This document shows, in pieces, positions 23,009-33,711 of a stretch of 64,000 nucleotides of DNA. The notes below the pieces were generated by a model. The model saw nothing but the letters and a program-made list of their open reading frames with translations, did no database searches and had not been told where the DNA came from. Position numbers and translations under genes: made by a program. Location: assembly GCA_907163375.1 (NCBI GenBank), contig CAJQUW010004404.1, forward strand, positions 198,501 to 262,500. Direction: 5' to 3'. Source of the DNA: Prostheceraeus crozeri. Its lineage: Eukaryota > Platyhelminthes > Polycladida > Euryleptidae. Positions within the stretch are counted from its first letter, which is position 1, and each line of letters begins with the position of its first letter.

Positions 23009-25627
23009 CAATATACCAAGATTGCCTTACCCTCCATTTGTCTTACTAATGCAAGATCCATATTCCATAAAATGGATGAACTCGCTATTTTTGTGAATAA
23101 TAAACGTCCTGACTTCATCGGTGTAACTGAAAGCTGGCTTCAACCTTCCGTTCCTGATAGTGTTTTGCATCTTGAGAACTACGTCGTATATCGTGCCGAT
23201 AGATCGTCTGGCCTTCGCGGTGGCGGAGTCTGCGCTTGGATTAAGAGCATATTTTCTGTTAAAATTTACAAAGACATTTATCCAAATCCCGACGTTGAAT
23301 TGCTAGTCCTATCTATCTCTCACAAATCCTTTACTTGCATTCTGGCTATTGTTTACTTACCTCATGGAAATTCTCTTAACTATTTCAGGAAATATGATGC
23401 ACTTTTGCATTTATCGAAAGTTATAGATGGACAGTTGGACTACCTTCCCAATGCTTGTGTTTATGTTATTGGTGACTTTAACAAAGTTGATACCTGTTGG
23501 CTGGAAAGCAACTTTGCTATTTCTAATGTTGTGAATCAACCAACCCGTGACCAAGCGATATTAGATCTTCTGCTCATCCCTGATAATCACGTGCTTGAGT
23601 ACAACAGTCCTACCGTTTATCCTCCTTTAGCCTCGAGTGACCATTCTGTTATTCTTTTGGAGCCGGTGAACAAAATTGAAATGCTTGACTCTTATGTCAA
23701 GATTTATGATTTCCGTGACTCAAATCTTCATCCTGTTGCTGCTTATGTTGGAAACTTTGATTTTCGCGACATGTTCTCGGAACTAACTTTGAATGAAATG
23801 TGTGACAAACTATATCAAATTTTGAACCATTGCCTAAAATTGATCCCATTTGACACCGTTAAGATATCTCGCAACGGAAAACCATGGATGAATGCAACGA
23901 TAAAAGTTTTGATCAATAAACGATTCATTGCTTATAGAAGAAAAGACTGGCCACGCTTTAATCATTTGCGTGATAAAGTCAAACATGCCATTCAATCAGC
24001 AAAGTCTAATTGGGCCAAACGCATGTCGAGAAAGAAATTTTCTATTTGGGACATTCACAAGAAGATATCAGCCGGTTATGTGAAGGAAGATTGGCTTCCC
24101 AGGCTTGATCAGACTAAATCAATATCCGATATTTTGAATCTACTTGTTGAGCAGTTTACCTTGGACAGTGATAGCCCCAATCCTATTCCCGAGCAAAAGC
24201 CTTTACCCATAATTCCTCCATTTTTCTTCGAACCAGCGCATGTGAGTGATCTACTATCAAAAATCAATCCTCGCACATCTGCCGGCTCAGATGGCATTCC
24301 GTCAGTATTTTGGACAAAATTGTCTTTTGAAATTTCGGAGCCTTTGTGCTACATATTCAATGAGTGTTTGAGAACGGCGGACTTGCCAGCTTTATGGAAA
24401 TGCGCCGACATAGTTGCAATTCCAAAGACTAAAATTCCAAGCATATCTGCACTGCGACCTATTTCCCTTCTACCTTTACCAGCTCGGTTGTTGGAACGTA
24501 CAATTCTAAATCATTTCAAATCTGAATTCCAAAGCAGAACCGACCATAAGCAGTTTGGTTACCGAGCTAAGAGCTCTACAACTTGTGCTCTGATCGATTT
24601 ATTGAATTACATAACTTCAACATTGTCTGATAAAGAATTCACTTGTTGTCATCTTTTGACGATTGATCTGGAGAAGGGGTTCGACAGCATACCTCATGAC
24701 CTTATTACAGCCAAAATGTTTGGAAGCCATTTTGATCCATATTTGGTGTCCTTCATTCGAAATTATTTGACACATCGAACTCAAAGAACCCGATGGCGAA
24801 GCATGCACAGTGATATTCGCAATATAGTCCGTGGTGTTCCTCAGGGATCTTCGTTGGGGCCCGTTATATTCAACTTCTTTATCTCCGACTTGCAAAATTC
24901 GTGGCAGAATGTGTACCTAATGAAGTATGCAGATGACCTGACGTTGGCGTGTGGAGTAAAAAGAATTGATTCGAGCAGTCCTATAACCTTGGCCTACGAT
25001 GAAGTTATCTCTTGGACAAAGTGTAATGGTCTGAAGATTAAGGAACAAAAATGCCAACAAATGTTTGTTTCATTGAAGCCTACTTCTATTTGTGACTCTT
25101 GGATTTTGTCAGATATCCAAATTTGTGAGTGCATTAAACTCCTTGGAGTAACTATCACTGAGAGACTCGACTGGCGGCAACACATTGAAAGAATATGTCG
25201 ACAATGCTCATCGAGAATTCATGTTCTCAGAAAAGTTAAGCCCTTCCTTTCTCGGCGTAATAATGTGCTTATTTATAATTGTACAATTCGTAGTGTGCTA
25301 GAATATTGTTCACCTATTTTTTGCAACTTGCGTTCATATCAATCTGAAATGCTGGAAAACATTCAGAGGCGATGTCACCGAATAATTTGCGGCTCTTCAT
25401 CGTGTCATTGTGCTGATTTTGTACCTTTAGATTATCGACGTGTCATTTCTAGCTTTAAGTTATTTCGTAGTCTTACCACTGATCCTGAGCATCCAATTCA
25501 CCATCTTGCACCTCAACTACTCCCTCACTCAGGACTTTTTCGTATTCCTATGTGTTCAAATTTCATTACTAAGAGTTCCTTCATTGTTATAATGTCAAAA
25601 CTTTCGAATGGCGGATTCTCTATATAG
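23009..25627 (+). CDS. CR1-like ORF2: APE endonuclease and reverse transcriptase
   Basis: The frame is open from 23009, directly after the ORF1 stop; its first ATG is at 23072. Endonuclease motifs: LTNARSIFHKMDELA (with the conserved Asn before the first ATG), VTESWL, GGGVCAWI, VYLPHG, YVIGDFN and SSDHSVILLEP. The reverse transcriptase follows: SAGSDGIPSVFW, LRPISLLPLPARLLER, FGYRAKSSTTCAL, motif A TIDLEKGFDSIPHDL, motif B GVPQGSSLGPVIFNFF, motif C KYADDLTL (about 24926) and LLGVTITERLDWRQHI. It ends SFIVIMSKLSN...FSI. All catalytic residues I can check are present. It would act by nicking the target and priming reverse transcription there. Its start is unclear: readthrough, a non-AUG start, or an inactivating stop between ORFs. 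Confidence 0.9.
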   Translation, partial: QYTKIALPSICLTNARSIFHKMDELAIFVNNKRPDFIGVTESWLQPSVPDSVLHLENYVVYRADRSSGLRGGGVCAWIKSIFSVKIYKDIYPNPDVELLVLSISHKSFTCILAIVYLPHGNSLNYFRKYDALLHLSKVIDGQLDYLPNACVYVIGDFNKVDTCWLESNFAISNVVNQPTRDQAILDLLLIPDNHVLEYNSPTVYPPLASSDHSVILLEPVNKIEMLDSYVKIYDFRDSNLHPVAAYVGNFDFRDMFSELTLNEMCDKLYQILNHCLKLIPFDTVKISRNGKPWMNATIKVLINKRFIAYRRKDWPRFNHLRDKVKHAIQSAKSNWAKRMSRKKFSIWDIHKKISAGYVKEDWLPRLDQTKSISDILNLLVEQFTLDSDSPNPIPEQKPLPIIPPFFFEPAHVSDLLSKINPRTSAGSDGIPSVFWTKLSFEISEPLCYIFNECLRTADLPALWKCADIVAIPKTKIPSISALRPISLLPLPARLLERTILNHFKSEFQSRTDHKQFGYRAKSSTTCALIDLLNYITSTLSDKEFTCCHLLTIDLEKGFDSIPHDLITAKMFGSHFDPYLVSFIRNYLTHRTQRTRWRSMHSDIRNIVRGVPQGSSLGPVIFNFFISDLQNSWQNVYLMKYADDLTLACGVKRIDSSSPITLAYDEVISWTKCNGLKIKEQKCQQMFVSLKPTSICDSWILSDIQICECIKLLGVTITERLDWRQHIERICRQCSSRIHVLRKVKPFLSRRNNVLIYNCTIRSVLEYCSPIFCNLRSYQSEMLENIQRRCHRIICGSSSCHCADFVPLDYRRVISSFKLFRSLTTDPEHPIHHLAPQLLPHSGLFRIPMCSNFITKSSFIVIMSKLSNGGFSI

Positions 25628-25967
25628 CAATGACACATAATTTACTTCGATTCATTTATAATGTTTTTTCTTTCTTTATTATTTTGTTTTTGTTCTGAAT
25701 TGTATGAGGTACATGTGAATGCAAAGTGTGCGTATGTGGCCCCTCGATTCCCATTATTGGGGCTTCTAAATATAAACGTTATTATTATTATTATTATTAT
25801 TTATCAATACAAAGGACTTCTCTCATCCCACTCAAAAATGCTTTAGGTGATGAGTCACTATCATTCTGTTGTTATGTAATATTGTGATGATACGTGACTA
25901 TAGCAAAAAATGATGTGATTCTCATGTTATGAAACATTTATTGGAATATATTTTCTATTATTTCCAG

Positions 25968-26033
25968 GCAAAAACAATGAAAATCAAGGATGGTCGTATA
26001 AGGCTAATCAATGAAATGTTAAATGGAATTAAG
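25968..26033 (+). CDS. ABCC1-like: ABCC exon e: TMD1 cytosolic loop microexon
   Basis: This 66-base exon (22 codons) lies between acceptor TTTCCAG and donor GTATGC. It encodes AKTMKIKDGRIRLINEMLNG plus IK, matching [20 protein letters not shown] of MRP1. It is the smallest exon seen and is in frame on both sides, so skipping it would delete 22 residues without a frameshift. The conserved coupling motif argues that it is constitutive. Confidence 0.93.
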
Positions 26034-26606
26034 GTATGCCGATTATGAAATTATATGTGCAATGTAATATACGCTAATAGTGCACTGGAGACAGGAATTG
26101 ACTGAATTTGCAATTAAGTGGTTGATATTTTTTGTACGAGAGAAAGATTGGTTTTGTTTCCACTAAGAGAAAAAAATGAAAAACACGTTTTTAATCCGGA
26201 AAGCCCATTCGACCATGACCAGCAGTCTTTATCAACGGATGAAGGTTCTGTTGATGAAGACCACCGGTGGTAGTCAAAAAGTCCTTCCGAATTAAAACGG
26301 TGTTTTAATATTTTTGCAAGATCAGTAAGTTGGGCTCCCCATATGAAAAGCATAGACCTACAAGGCCCATTATTTCAAGCTACGCTTCCAATCGTGTTTA
26401 TACACATTTATATTTTTAAAAGTAAGGTCATCATGTAATTCTCTCCGTACTTCTCTCCATGCGGCCTTCAATCACCTCTTTTAATAAACCTGTCGAAATG
26501 CATGTACCAGCCGTTGATGCTGCCCTCTCTGGATTGTTTTATCACGCATCTCTCCTCGTTTCCAGACCTCAATACTTCCCCATTCGTGCGATGTTCTGTC
26601 TAATTC

Positions 26607-27304
26607 AGGGGTACCCAACCTTTTGAAGCAGGAGTGCTACAGAAAGAAAAGTCGAAAGCTATCGGGCCGCACCTCAGAATTATTTTAAAAATAAAATTAT
26701 TACTATGAAAGCACAATTTATAATATGAAATCAATCAGTATGAAACTTGATGCTGTTTTTGCCCACTAAGAGAAGGAATATCCGGTGCAGCAGATGAAGC
26801 AAAAAGCAGCAATATGTCATTCAAATGACTATCTGTGAGCCGGCCCTATACTTTGATTTCGCGAACTTCATGCTGGAGAACAGCTGCTCACAGCCTCTGT
26901 CGTCATCGCATTATCCACCAACTGAGGAAAACACTTGGTTGGAACAATGTGCTCCCTCCAAAAATCTACTGGTGACACACCAGAAAACGTAGCTTCAGCT
27001 CATCTGAACACTGCAAATCAACGAGTTCCATTGCACTTCTGGTGGAGCAGACTCCACATAAAGAAGTGAACAGCTTGAAATCGTCTTTGTATTCCCGGAG
27101 ATCCGAGGAATGTGCTCTGAACTCATCCCGAAGGTGAGTGGCAACGCCCTCACAGATGCGTTCTCTGGAGCACCGCTGGTCTAGCTGATCTTCTCTATTC
27201 CTCTCCAAAGCCACACTTCGCCTTTTGATGTCAGCCTCTCTTAAATCCAATGTCTCCGATCCATGCAGCAGCATACTCCAAATTAAGGTTCTCCTGTTTC
27301 GCAA
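26607..27304 (-). pseudogene. hAT transposase C-terminal remnant (ZBED5/GTF2IRD2-like)
   Basis: The minus-strand frame from 27304 reads HLRDEFRAHSSDLREYKDDF, KLFTSLCGV, then MELVDLQCSDELKLRF. This closely follows the hAT-derived ZBED5/FAM200/GTF2IRD2 family (LIDLQC-x-x-x-LK-x-x-F). Past the first stop, frame shifts give VSPVDFWREHIVPTKCFPQL and a decayed hAT-C region. The element's end is probably CAGGGGTACCCAACCTTTTG at 26606-26625, a typical hAT terminus. The N-terminal half and the other end are not found. Confidence 0.65.
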
Positions 27305-27449
27305 CCTGCCCTGAATCCAAGCTGGTCATTGCCCAAGTATTAATATACTCTCAGTTTCATCCTAATGCGCAATATTTAAAGCATGTTTGGGCGTTTGTAC
27401 TGTCAACGGAATCGCTTAATGTCGCTCTTATTTTGATATATTTTGCTTG

Positions 27450-27960
27450 TTTTTGATAGGCACCATAACACTTTTCACAAAATGTACCGACCACTCTCCT
27501 TTTGTGTACCTGTCTTGTACATGCATTGCTTGACTTATTCTGCTACTCCATTGTCTCTTAGAATCTTCAACATTTCTGATAGAACAGCATCACAACCCCC
27601 TCTTTTGCTAGTCTTCAGTTCACTCAATGCTTTGACTACTTCACTACTCCGGTCCCAGTTGGTCCGCGTTTACTTGTCTCCGTCTCTATTGTTAAGTATA
27701 GCAGATCAAGCCTCCTTGTGATAGAGCTCCTTGATGTATTCCTTCCACCACCTTTATTTCACACTCACCGCGTCCGTCCGCAGTGTGCCAGCTTTCCTAT
27801 CAATAGCTACTAGAGCGCCTCGTTCCTTCGTCTTTCCTGTTAGATCTTACCCTCGTACCCTCATATGTCTAAGCCGAAAAACAAGACAGCTATTACGAAA
27901 ATATTTTGTAATTATGTTTTTCTTCTCAACAATATGTAGAGAGATGTTGTAAGATTTCAT
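27450..27960 (-). pseudogene. LINE reverse transcriptase remnant
   Basis: With frameshifts, the minus strand reads TKERGALVAIDRKAGTLRTD, VKYRWWKEYIKELYHKE, then VVKALSELKTSKRGGCDAVL and SEMLKILRDNGV. This matches the pre-RT and first RT block of RTE/L1-like LINEs (A-x-x-x-LK-x-GKAPG-x-D-x-(I/V)-x-x-E(M/L)LK). It is badly decayed. Confidence 0.55.
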
Positions 27961-29208
27961 CTGATGCAGGTTTCTGCATGGTTTTGGCATTGGTTGCCCA
28001 CTTTTGCATTGGTTTATAATTATATTTTGTTGGCATGTTGCTTGGTTTCGCGCATGATTTAGACATACGATTAAAATTATTGCTGATTCTCTTTTGGATC
28101 AAAGTCAATGTCAATATGCACGTACATCTTTAGTTTATTATCAGAGTCATCAGCTTGACCATTGAAAATATGGAAAACATGGGTGATTACCGCATTTAAC
28201 ATACAATAAAATAAAGTCCTTTGTGTGTTAATCGTGCGTATTTCTATTGACTAAAATTTCATCTGCTCTTGAAGTCACGAAATCCTTTCATTGAACACTA
28301 ACTTTCTTGTAAACTTAGCTGTATTGTTTTTAAAAAACATTTCTGAGAGATTTCATTCCTGCGAAGGCCAGAGGCAAATTGTTATAAAAGATTGGGACCT
28401 TTCAGGATGGAAACCTTAAGTGTCTTGAACCAGGGGCATCTGTGATTTATATAAGATATCTAAGGAACGCTCAACTCCCATGGCATGCACTGGACTGCAG
28501 GCCGGTGACTTTGATATTTGCTTGATAAATGACGGCAGTTTGTGCGTATCTAGACAAAGCCGTGAAATAATTCATTTTATTATTAATTGCATTAATAATC
28601 TAATACGCGCATTCATACAAGGAATCTGTTGAAGGAAGATTGTGTGCCCTATTGTTGATCCTAGCATATTGGGCTATTCAACAACAGCATTGATAAGTAT
28701 TTAAGTCGACCACGAAATCCGCATAAATTTCTTCGGTGAACATAAAAAATTTCTCACATCACTGTGATGAAAAAAGCCATCACTGTAATGAATAAAGCCA
28801 TCAAATTTCGTTCAATGAAAGTTGAATAATTCTAAACCGGAAATAAATCATGCATGTTATATCGCTTCATTGCTCTTGAATTCTTGATTAAAGTCCTGTG
28901 GTACAAATGGCTTGCTTGTGCTGGGGGGAAGTTTTAGATGAGATAATGGGAAAATCGATGAATATAGAAAGTCACAATTTATTTGAAATTAAACATCGAT
29001 GATATACTTGTAGGTGTACACTGCACAGGTTCTTCCGACAATTTCCTTGCAAGACTGTGCCACGAGTATTAGTTAGGATGTACAGCAATTAATATAGCTG
29101 AATTCTGATGAATTTCACTATAATGAACTGCAACACGGAACTAAGATAACTGTGAATGGTCTATATCTCCAAATTTGCCTGTTTCATATTTTCAAATTTC
29201 ATTTTCAG

Positions 29209-29648
29209 GCTCTCAAGTTGTACTCTTGGGAAAAAGTCTTTGGAAAGAAAGTTCACGATATTCGTGAAAATGAAGTGCGCATAATACGCAACACCGCTTA
29301 TGTTGGAGCTTTTACGACTTTTAGTTGGTATCTATCGCCTTTCTTGGTGTCTTTCATCACATTTACTGCTTTCGAGTTGGGTTCTCCAAATAACATACTT
29401 ACAGTAGAGAAAACTTTTTCATCGCTTGCGTTATTCAATTTGATGCGTATGCCAATGGTATTGTTACCATTAGTTATTTCCTTGATGGCGAATGGAGCTG
29501 TGGCCTTGAAACGTGTTACTCAGTTTCTTTTGAGTGATGAAATTGATCCCGATGCTGTTATAGCGAGCGAATCGTTAGAAGTGGCAGCTGAAATAAAAAA
29601 CGGATATTTTTCATGGCATCGAGATGCCTGTGACATTGTCTTGAAAGA
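29209..29648 (+). CDS. ABCC1-like: ABCC exon f: end of TMD1 and start of NBD1
   Basis: The acceptor is TTTTCAG and the donor is GTGAGT; phase is 0 in and 2 out. It is the longest exon (440 bases). It encodes ALKLYSWEKVFGKKV (MRP1: VLKLYAWELAFKDKV), helices around FTTFSWYLSPFLVSFITF and SLALFNLMRMPMVLLPLVI, the KRVTQFLLSDEIDPDAV linker, and the first NBD1 strands ending GYFSWHRDACDIVLK. The FSW motif is the position of the aromatic A-loop that stacks on ATP. Confidence 0.95.
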
Positions 29649-31320
29649 GTGAGTCACATTTTCGCTGATCATTTATGCCCGATATAATTCATGTTTCTTT
29701 TATTTGGAATACTCTTTGATGATACACCATTTTCAAGCGAAAGATTTCTGCCTTTTTTGTCACTTAGTACACATTCTGTCGTATGATTTTAAGATGGGGG
29801 ACTAAAAATGGCACTCAAATACAATAAGTGCAAAATTCAGTTATACATACAAAATGTATAAAGTCATGAATTCAAAGCAGTGGTTGATTATTATTCTTGA
29901 TCAAAATATTATTTTTGTAATTCTTTTGATAATGCCAAGTGTAAATTGGGGTCGCAATACCGGATGATGCTCAAAATACTGTTGGTTTGATATTAGAGCA
30001 GTTAGAAAACCGGAATGGTCGGTATTGCCGGTTAAACTATGACAACTCAAAAAATGAATCTATAACATCTATTTTCATCGAATAAATTTTGAAGGTAGCG
30101 AGTGCATGTATGCGGGTGCGACATATTGAAAACAGTCACAATTGCCAATTATAAAGATTTTCTTTCTGATGAATGTTTGAGCGAATGAAGTACCTTTAAT
30201 GTTTTTTTCTGAAAGATGGCTGCGAATCCTTCTTGAACCAGCAGTGGAAAACGCTCTCAACTGTATGTCTTCGCAGCAGATATCATTTCGAGCCTGGCTT
30301 GAAGATTCTGAATATATGGTAGCATAACCGATCTTGAACTATTCTCTGTTCGATGGCTTGTTTCATTTGCTTTGCAATGATTGCTCGCAATGTATCAAGC
30401 TCATTGATGCTTAGAATTCATTAACATGCCAAACTGCATTTTCTTTTACAAAATGAACCGGGCATTATTGGAATATATTTTTGATAGTGCATTGTTAGAT
30501 TGGATTTGGATATCAATTAGGTCCATCAAAAGGAAAAAATATCTATTTATAGGAGTGTCAACTATTAATTAATGTAGTTCGCATTTTTCGATGATTACGC
30601 CCGTAGAGTCAACTGCCACCCAATGCCATTACCAAACTGTAGCAGCATCATGATCTTGAAGTTTCTTAGTTTGCATGCGGGGATTCTCCGTTACCCAAAC
30701 GTGAACACAGTGTAGATTTGTCATGCTATTTACATGTAAAGCTGCTTTAGTAAGTGTATGGAAAGCACCGTCAAGCTCGTGATTATCAATTGCTCATTGG
30801 CAGGTTAACAACATTTTCAGCAAACATGCTTGACCGTGCTTCCAACACATGCTTCAAATTTAGCCTCTACTGCGTCTAGTTAGACAGTGGGCAGGTTAAA
30901 CGCTAGTTTGAGAATCGTTACTTTTCTGAGAGCTTAGTAGTGTAACTTACTTGACTTTGTTGCAGTTATCATTCACATGAATTTTACTGACAGAAAGAAA
31001 AAAAATCAGGATTTTAAACTATTTCCACTTGCTTTTTTTCATCTGGGTAATCATTATTAGTTCTACAAAATTATGGTATTAAGATGATAATAAACTCAAT
31101 GACAACTCTATACCCTGCTACACCCCTTGAAAATAAAGCATTTTTATTCATCACCCTGCATTCGTGACTGTCCTCATGAAAGGAAAACAAATGACGTGAA
31201 ATCTGAGACACCCCATATGTACAGTATATGTTGGCTATAGAACAGATCTAAAAGAGTTGCTAAATTTAGCTTGTACTAACATAATCTTGTAATCTTATAA
31301 TTTTCTTTCAATGACAATCT

Positions 31321-32520
31321 CTATGTATGCACTGCTTGACGCTATGGCTGTGAACTCGAAGCTGGGTCCTACCATGGCTGCTTTGGCCATGTGCCGTATA
31401 GAGCGCAAACTCAAAAAATTTCCAGGCAACCAGTCTTTGTTCTACAAAAGGTATGTCGACGACTGCTTTCGCATTTTCGCAATAAAATAAGAAAATGAGA
31501 ATTTTCTTGAGTTATTGATTCGTTGAGCAACAGTATCAAATATTCTGTTGATTGTCACTCAGACGATTCCTTACTTTTTTCGACATTAAAATAATCATTG
31601 ATCGAAGCGATGTTATTTGTCATGAATGCATTTAATAGTACAAATACCGGAATGTATATTCCTTCGTCTGCGATGGATCCTTTTTTGTGTGAAGTATCGG
31701 CTTTCAGTATGTATTTTATCGAGCTTTCCACATTTACTCTAACGAAATCTTGAAAAACAATGTTGTCGATGAAATTTTGAAAATCAGTCGTTTGAATGCT
31801 TACTCTGATAACTTAATGCTGAAATTCAAAGATTAGGTTGAACACAAGCCGAATAATAGACAAACCTAACATAAGAAGGATCTCAAATTTATCAATTGGA
31901 ATGGCCAATTTCTTAGCAAGCGTGTCGAACAACTAGAGAACACATTAATGCTGTTTAATGAAAACTTGAAAATTAGATTTTTCAAAACTCTGAAACTCTG
32001 GATTTTTGTCAGAACGTTGATGCTATTTTGAGTGAGGTCGAATCTGATAGTGTGCACCTTTACAGTTGTGATCGGTGTAAATACGATGCGTTGGCATAAC
32101 TACACGCCATTTAGCCCTCGAATTAGCGAGCATGTTTTTGGCAAATCGACCCCGATACAGATATCTGTGCACTTGCATAATCCGTCACGTGAGAATTTCA
32201 GAATCGTCGGTTGAACAAAATTTCCTAAATTCTAGAAACAATATTAATCAAGAGCAACTTCGAAACACTTGCAAACGAGAGGAGTGGATCTAACCCAATC
32301 AGACTTCACCTGTAAATTTCACTGAATATGAGTCATTATGTAAACTATGACTTATTATATATAATTTGTACATTTTGTAAACTTTGTGCTTATATATTAT
32401 AAGCCATTTCTCATCTGCTTTTACCATTTGTTTGTAATGCTGATGATGGTATGGCCTCATATACCGAAACATGTCCGGAATAAAAGATACGATCACCGCT
32501 GATTACAAAGGTTTTGAAAA
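31321..32520 (+). mobile_element. Penelope-like element, degenerate, with 3' hammerhead-like motif
   Basis: Across several stops and frameshifts the + strand reads MAVNSKLGPTMAALAMCRIE and FYKRYVDDCFRIFA, the PLE reverse transcriptase motifs B and C (family: AMGSPLGP-x-LAN-x-F and FYRRYVDD-x-F). VKYRLSVCILSSFPHLL, DEILKISRLNAYSDNLMLKF and VEHKPNNRQT follow. Near 32040-32220 a GIY-YIG-like tail is suggested (ISEHVFGKSTPIQISVHLHN). The last 80 bases carry CTGATGA (32440) paired to a GAAAC box (32466) and then GGAATAAAAG. PLEs are telomere-associated or GIY-YIG retroelements outside the LINE and LTR classes. Confidence 0.72.
32440..32480 (+). ncRNA. Hammerhead-ribozyme-like motif at the PLE 3' end
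   Basis: CTGATGA (32440-32446), then GGTAT paired with ATACC around an 8-base loop, then GAAAC (32466-32470) and ATGTC. This is the order of a hammerhead core: CUGAUGA, helix II, GAAA, and a possible GUC cleavage triplet. There is an extra T before helix II and helix III would be very short, so activity is uncertain. PLEs are known carriers of short hammerheads, which supports the reading. Confidence 0.35.
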
Positions 32521-33285
32521 ATACATGCAGTATAGGGGCATGTGTATGTTGTGTATGCACGCATGGTATATGCATGGGTATGCATGTGTATGTTGTTGCT
32601 CATGAGATTCAAGTCAGATTCGATTGTTTACCGCCTCTGGGAAGAGCGTGTCGCATATCATGTTGTGGTTGCGATGCAAAGCGATCATTAAGGTGCGATT
32701 TTTATCGTTGACTGGGTCTCGGTTCACTGAATTCTCATATAGTTTATAATTTGCATCATTCAGTCTAAGTACGTGCACTGTGATTTCATTGTCTTGTCGT
32801 GAGATCTCGCTTACTTACGTGTATCTCATACTATTCATGCTTCATTTCCTATAATGTCATCAATCAAAATAACTCAATGAGTAATTGTGCATGCGCCTAA
32901 GCGCGATGGTCTTGTCATAGAACAGCGATCGGAGTGATCGGAAACCCATGGCTCGCGAACTAGATCTGGCTCTTTTGGTGACTTAATCTGGCTCGCGGAT
33001 AGATTTTGGTTCATATTACTAAACTGACTTAATACGATAAGTGTGTAATGAATAATTGTGTAGTCTTTTCACTCGCAAAGTTCATTTGAACAATTTGACC
33101 TTTTAATGAATAACTTTCTGAGGATGGATTTTTTAATGTTCTCGTAATAGTTATAATGGTATATCATCTATAGTGTTCTCATCTTCCCTTTCCTCAGGAG
33201 TAGTTCAACAAGTAGTCAGCAAATGATGCATAAAATATTATATTATGTCAAGCTTATTATATTATATCATCTTCGCAAACCTTAA

Positions 33286-33711
<426 letters not shown>

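Larger units (their letters stand above)
21908..25801 (+). mobile_element. CR1-like LINE, near full length
   Basis: It contains ORF1 (22256-23008) and ORF2 (23009-25627), a 3' UTR of about 150 bases and an (ATT)6 tail at 25781-25800. The 5' border is uncertain; I place it just inside the left copy of the flanking inverted repeat. No frameshift is seen over about 3.4 kb of coding sequence; the only interruption is one TGA between the ORFs. It is the most intact element in the window and could be young. Confidence 0.8.
21872..25836. repeat. 36-bp inverted repeats bracketing the CR1-like LINE
   Basis: TTTGAGTGGGATAAGAGAAG... at 21872-21907 is the reverse complement of 25801-25836 with one mismatch in 36. 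The right copy abuts the (ATT)n tail of the LINE. Target-site duplications should be direct, so this is not one. Confidence 0.8.
18974..25967 (+). other. Intron 4 of ABCC-like gene
   Basis: This 7-kb intron contains a possible hAT end at 19325 (CAGTGGTTCCCAACCTGGG; partner end not found), a tRNA-like SINE remnant near 20590-20720, and a nearly complete CR1-like LINE at about 21908-25801 bracketed by 36-bp inverted repeats. I see nothing recognisable in 18974-19320, 19400-20520 or 20760-21870. The frame at 19878-20135 is unidentified. Confidence 0.85.
26034..29208 (+). other. Intron 5 of ABCC-like gene
   Basis: This 3.2-kb intron contains a hAT transposase remnant at 26607-27304 and a LINE reverse transcriptase remnant at about 27450-27960, both on the minus strand. 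I see nothing recognisable in 26034-26600 or 27970-29208. Confidence 0.85.
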
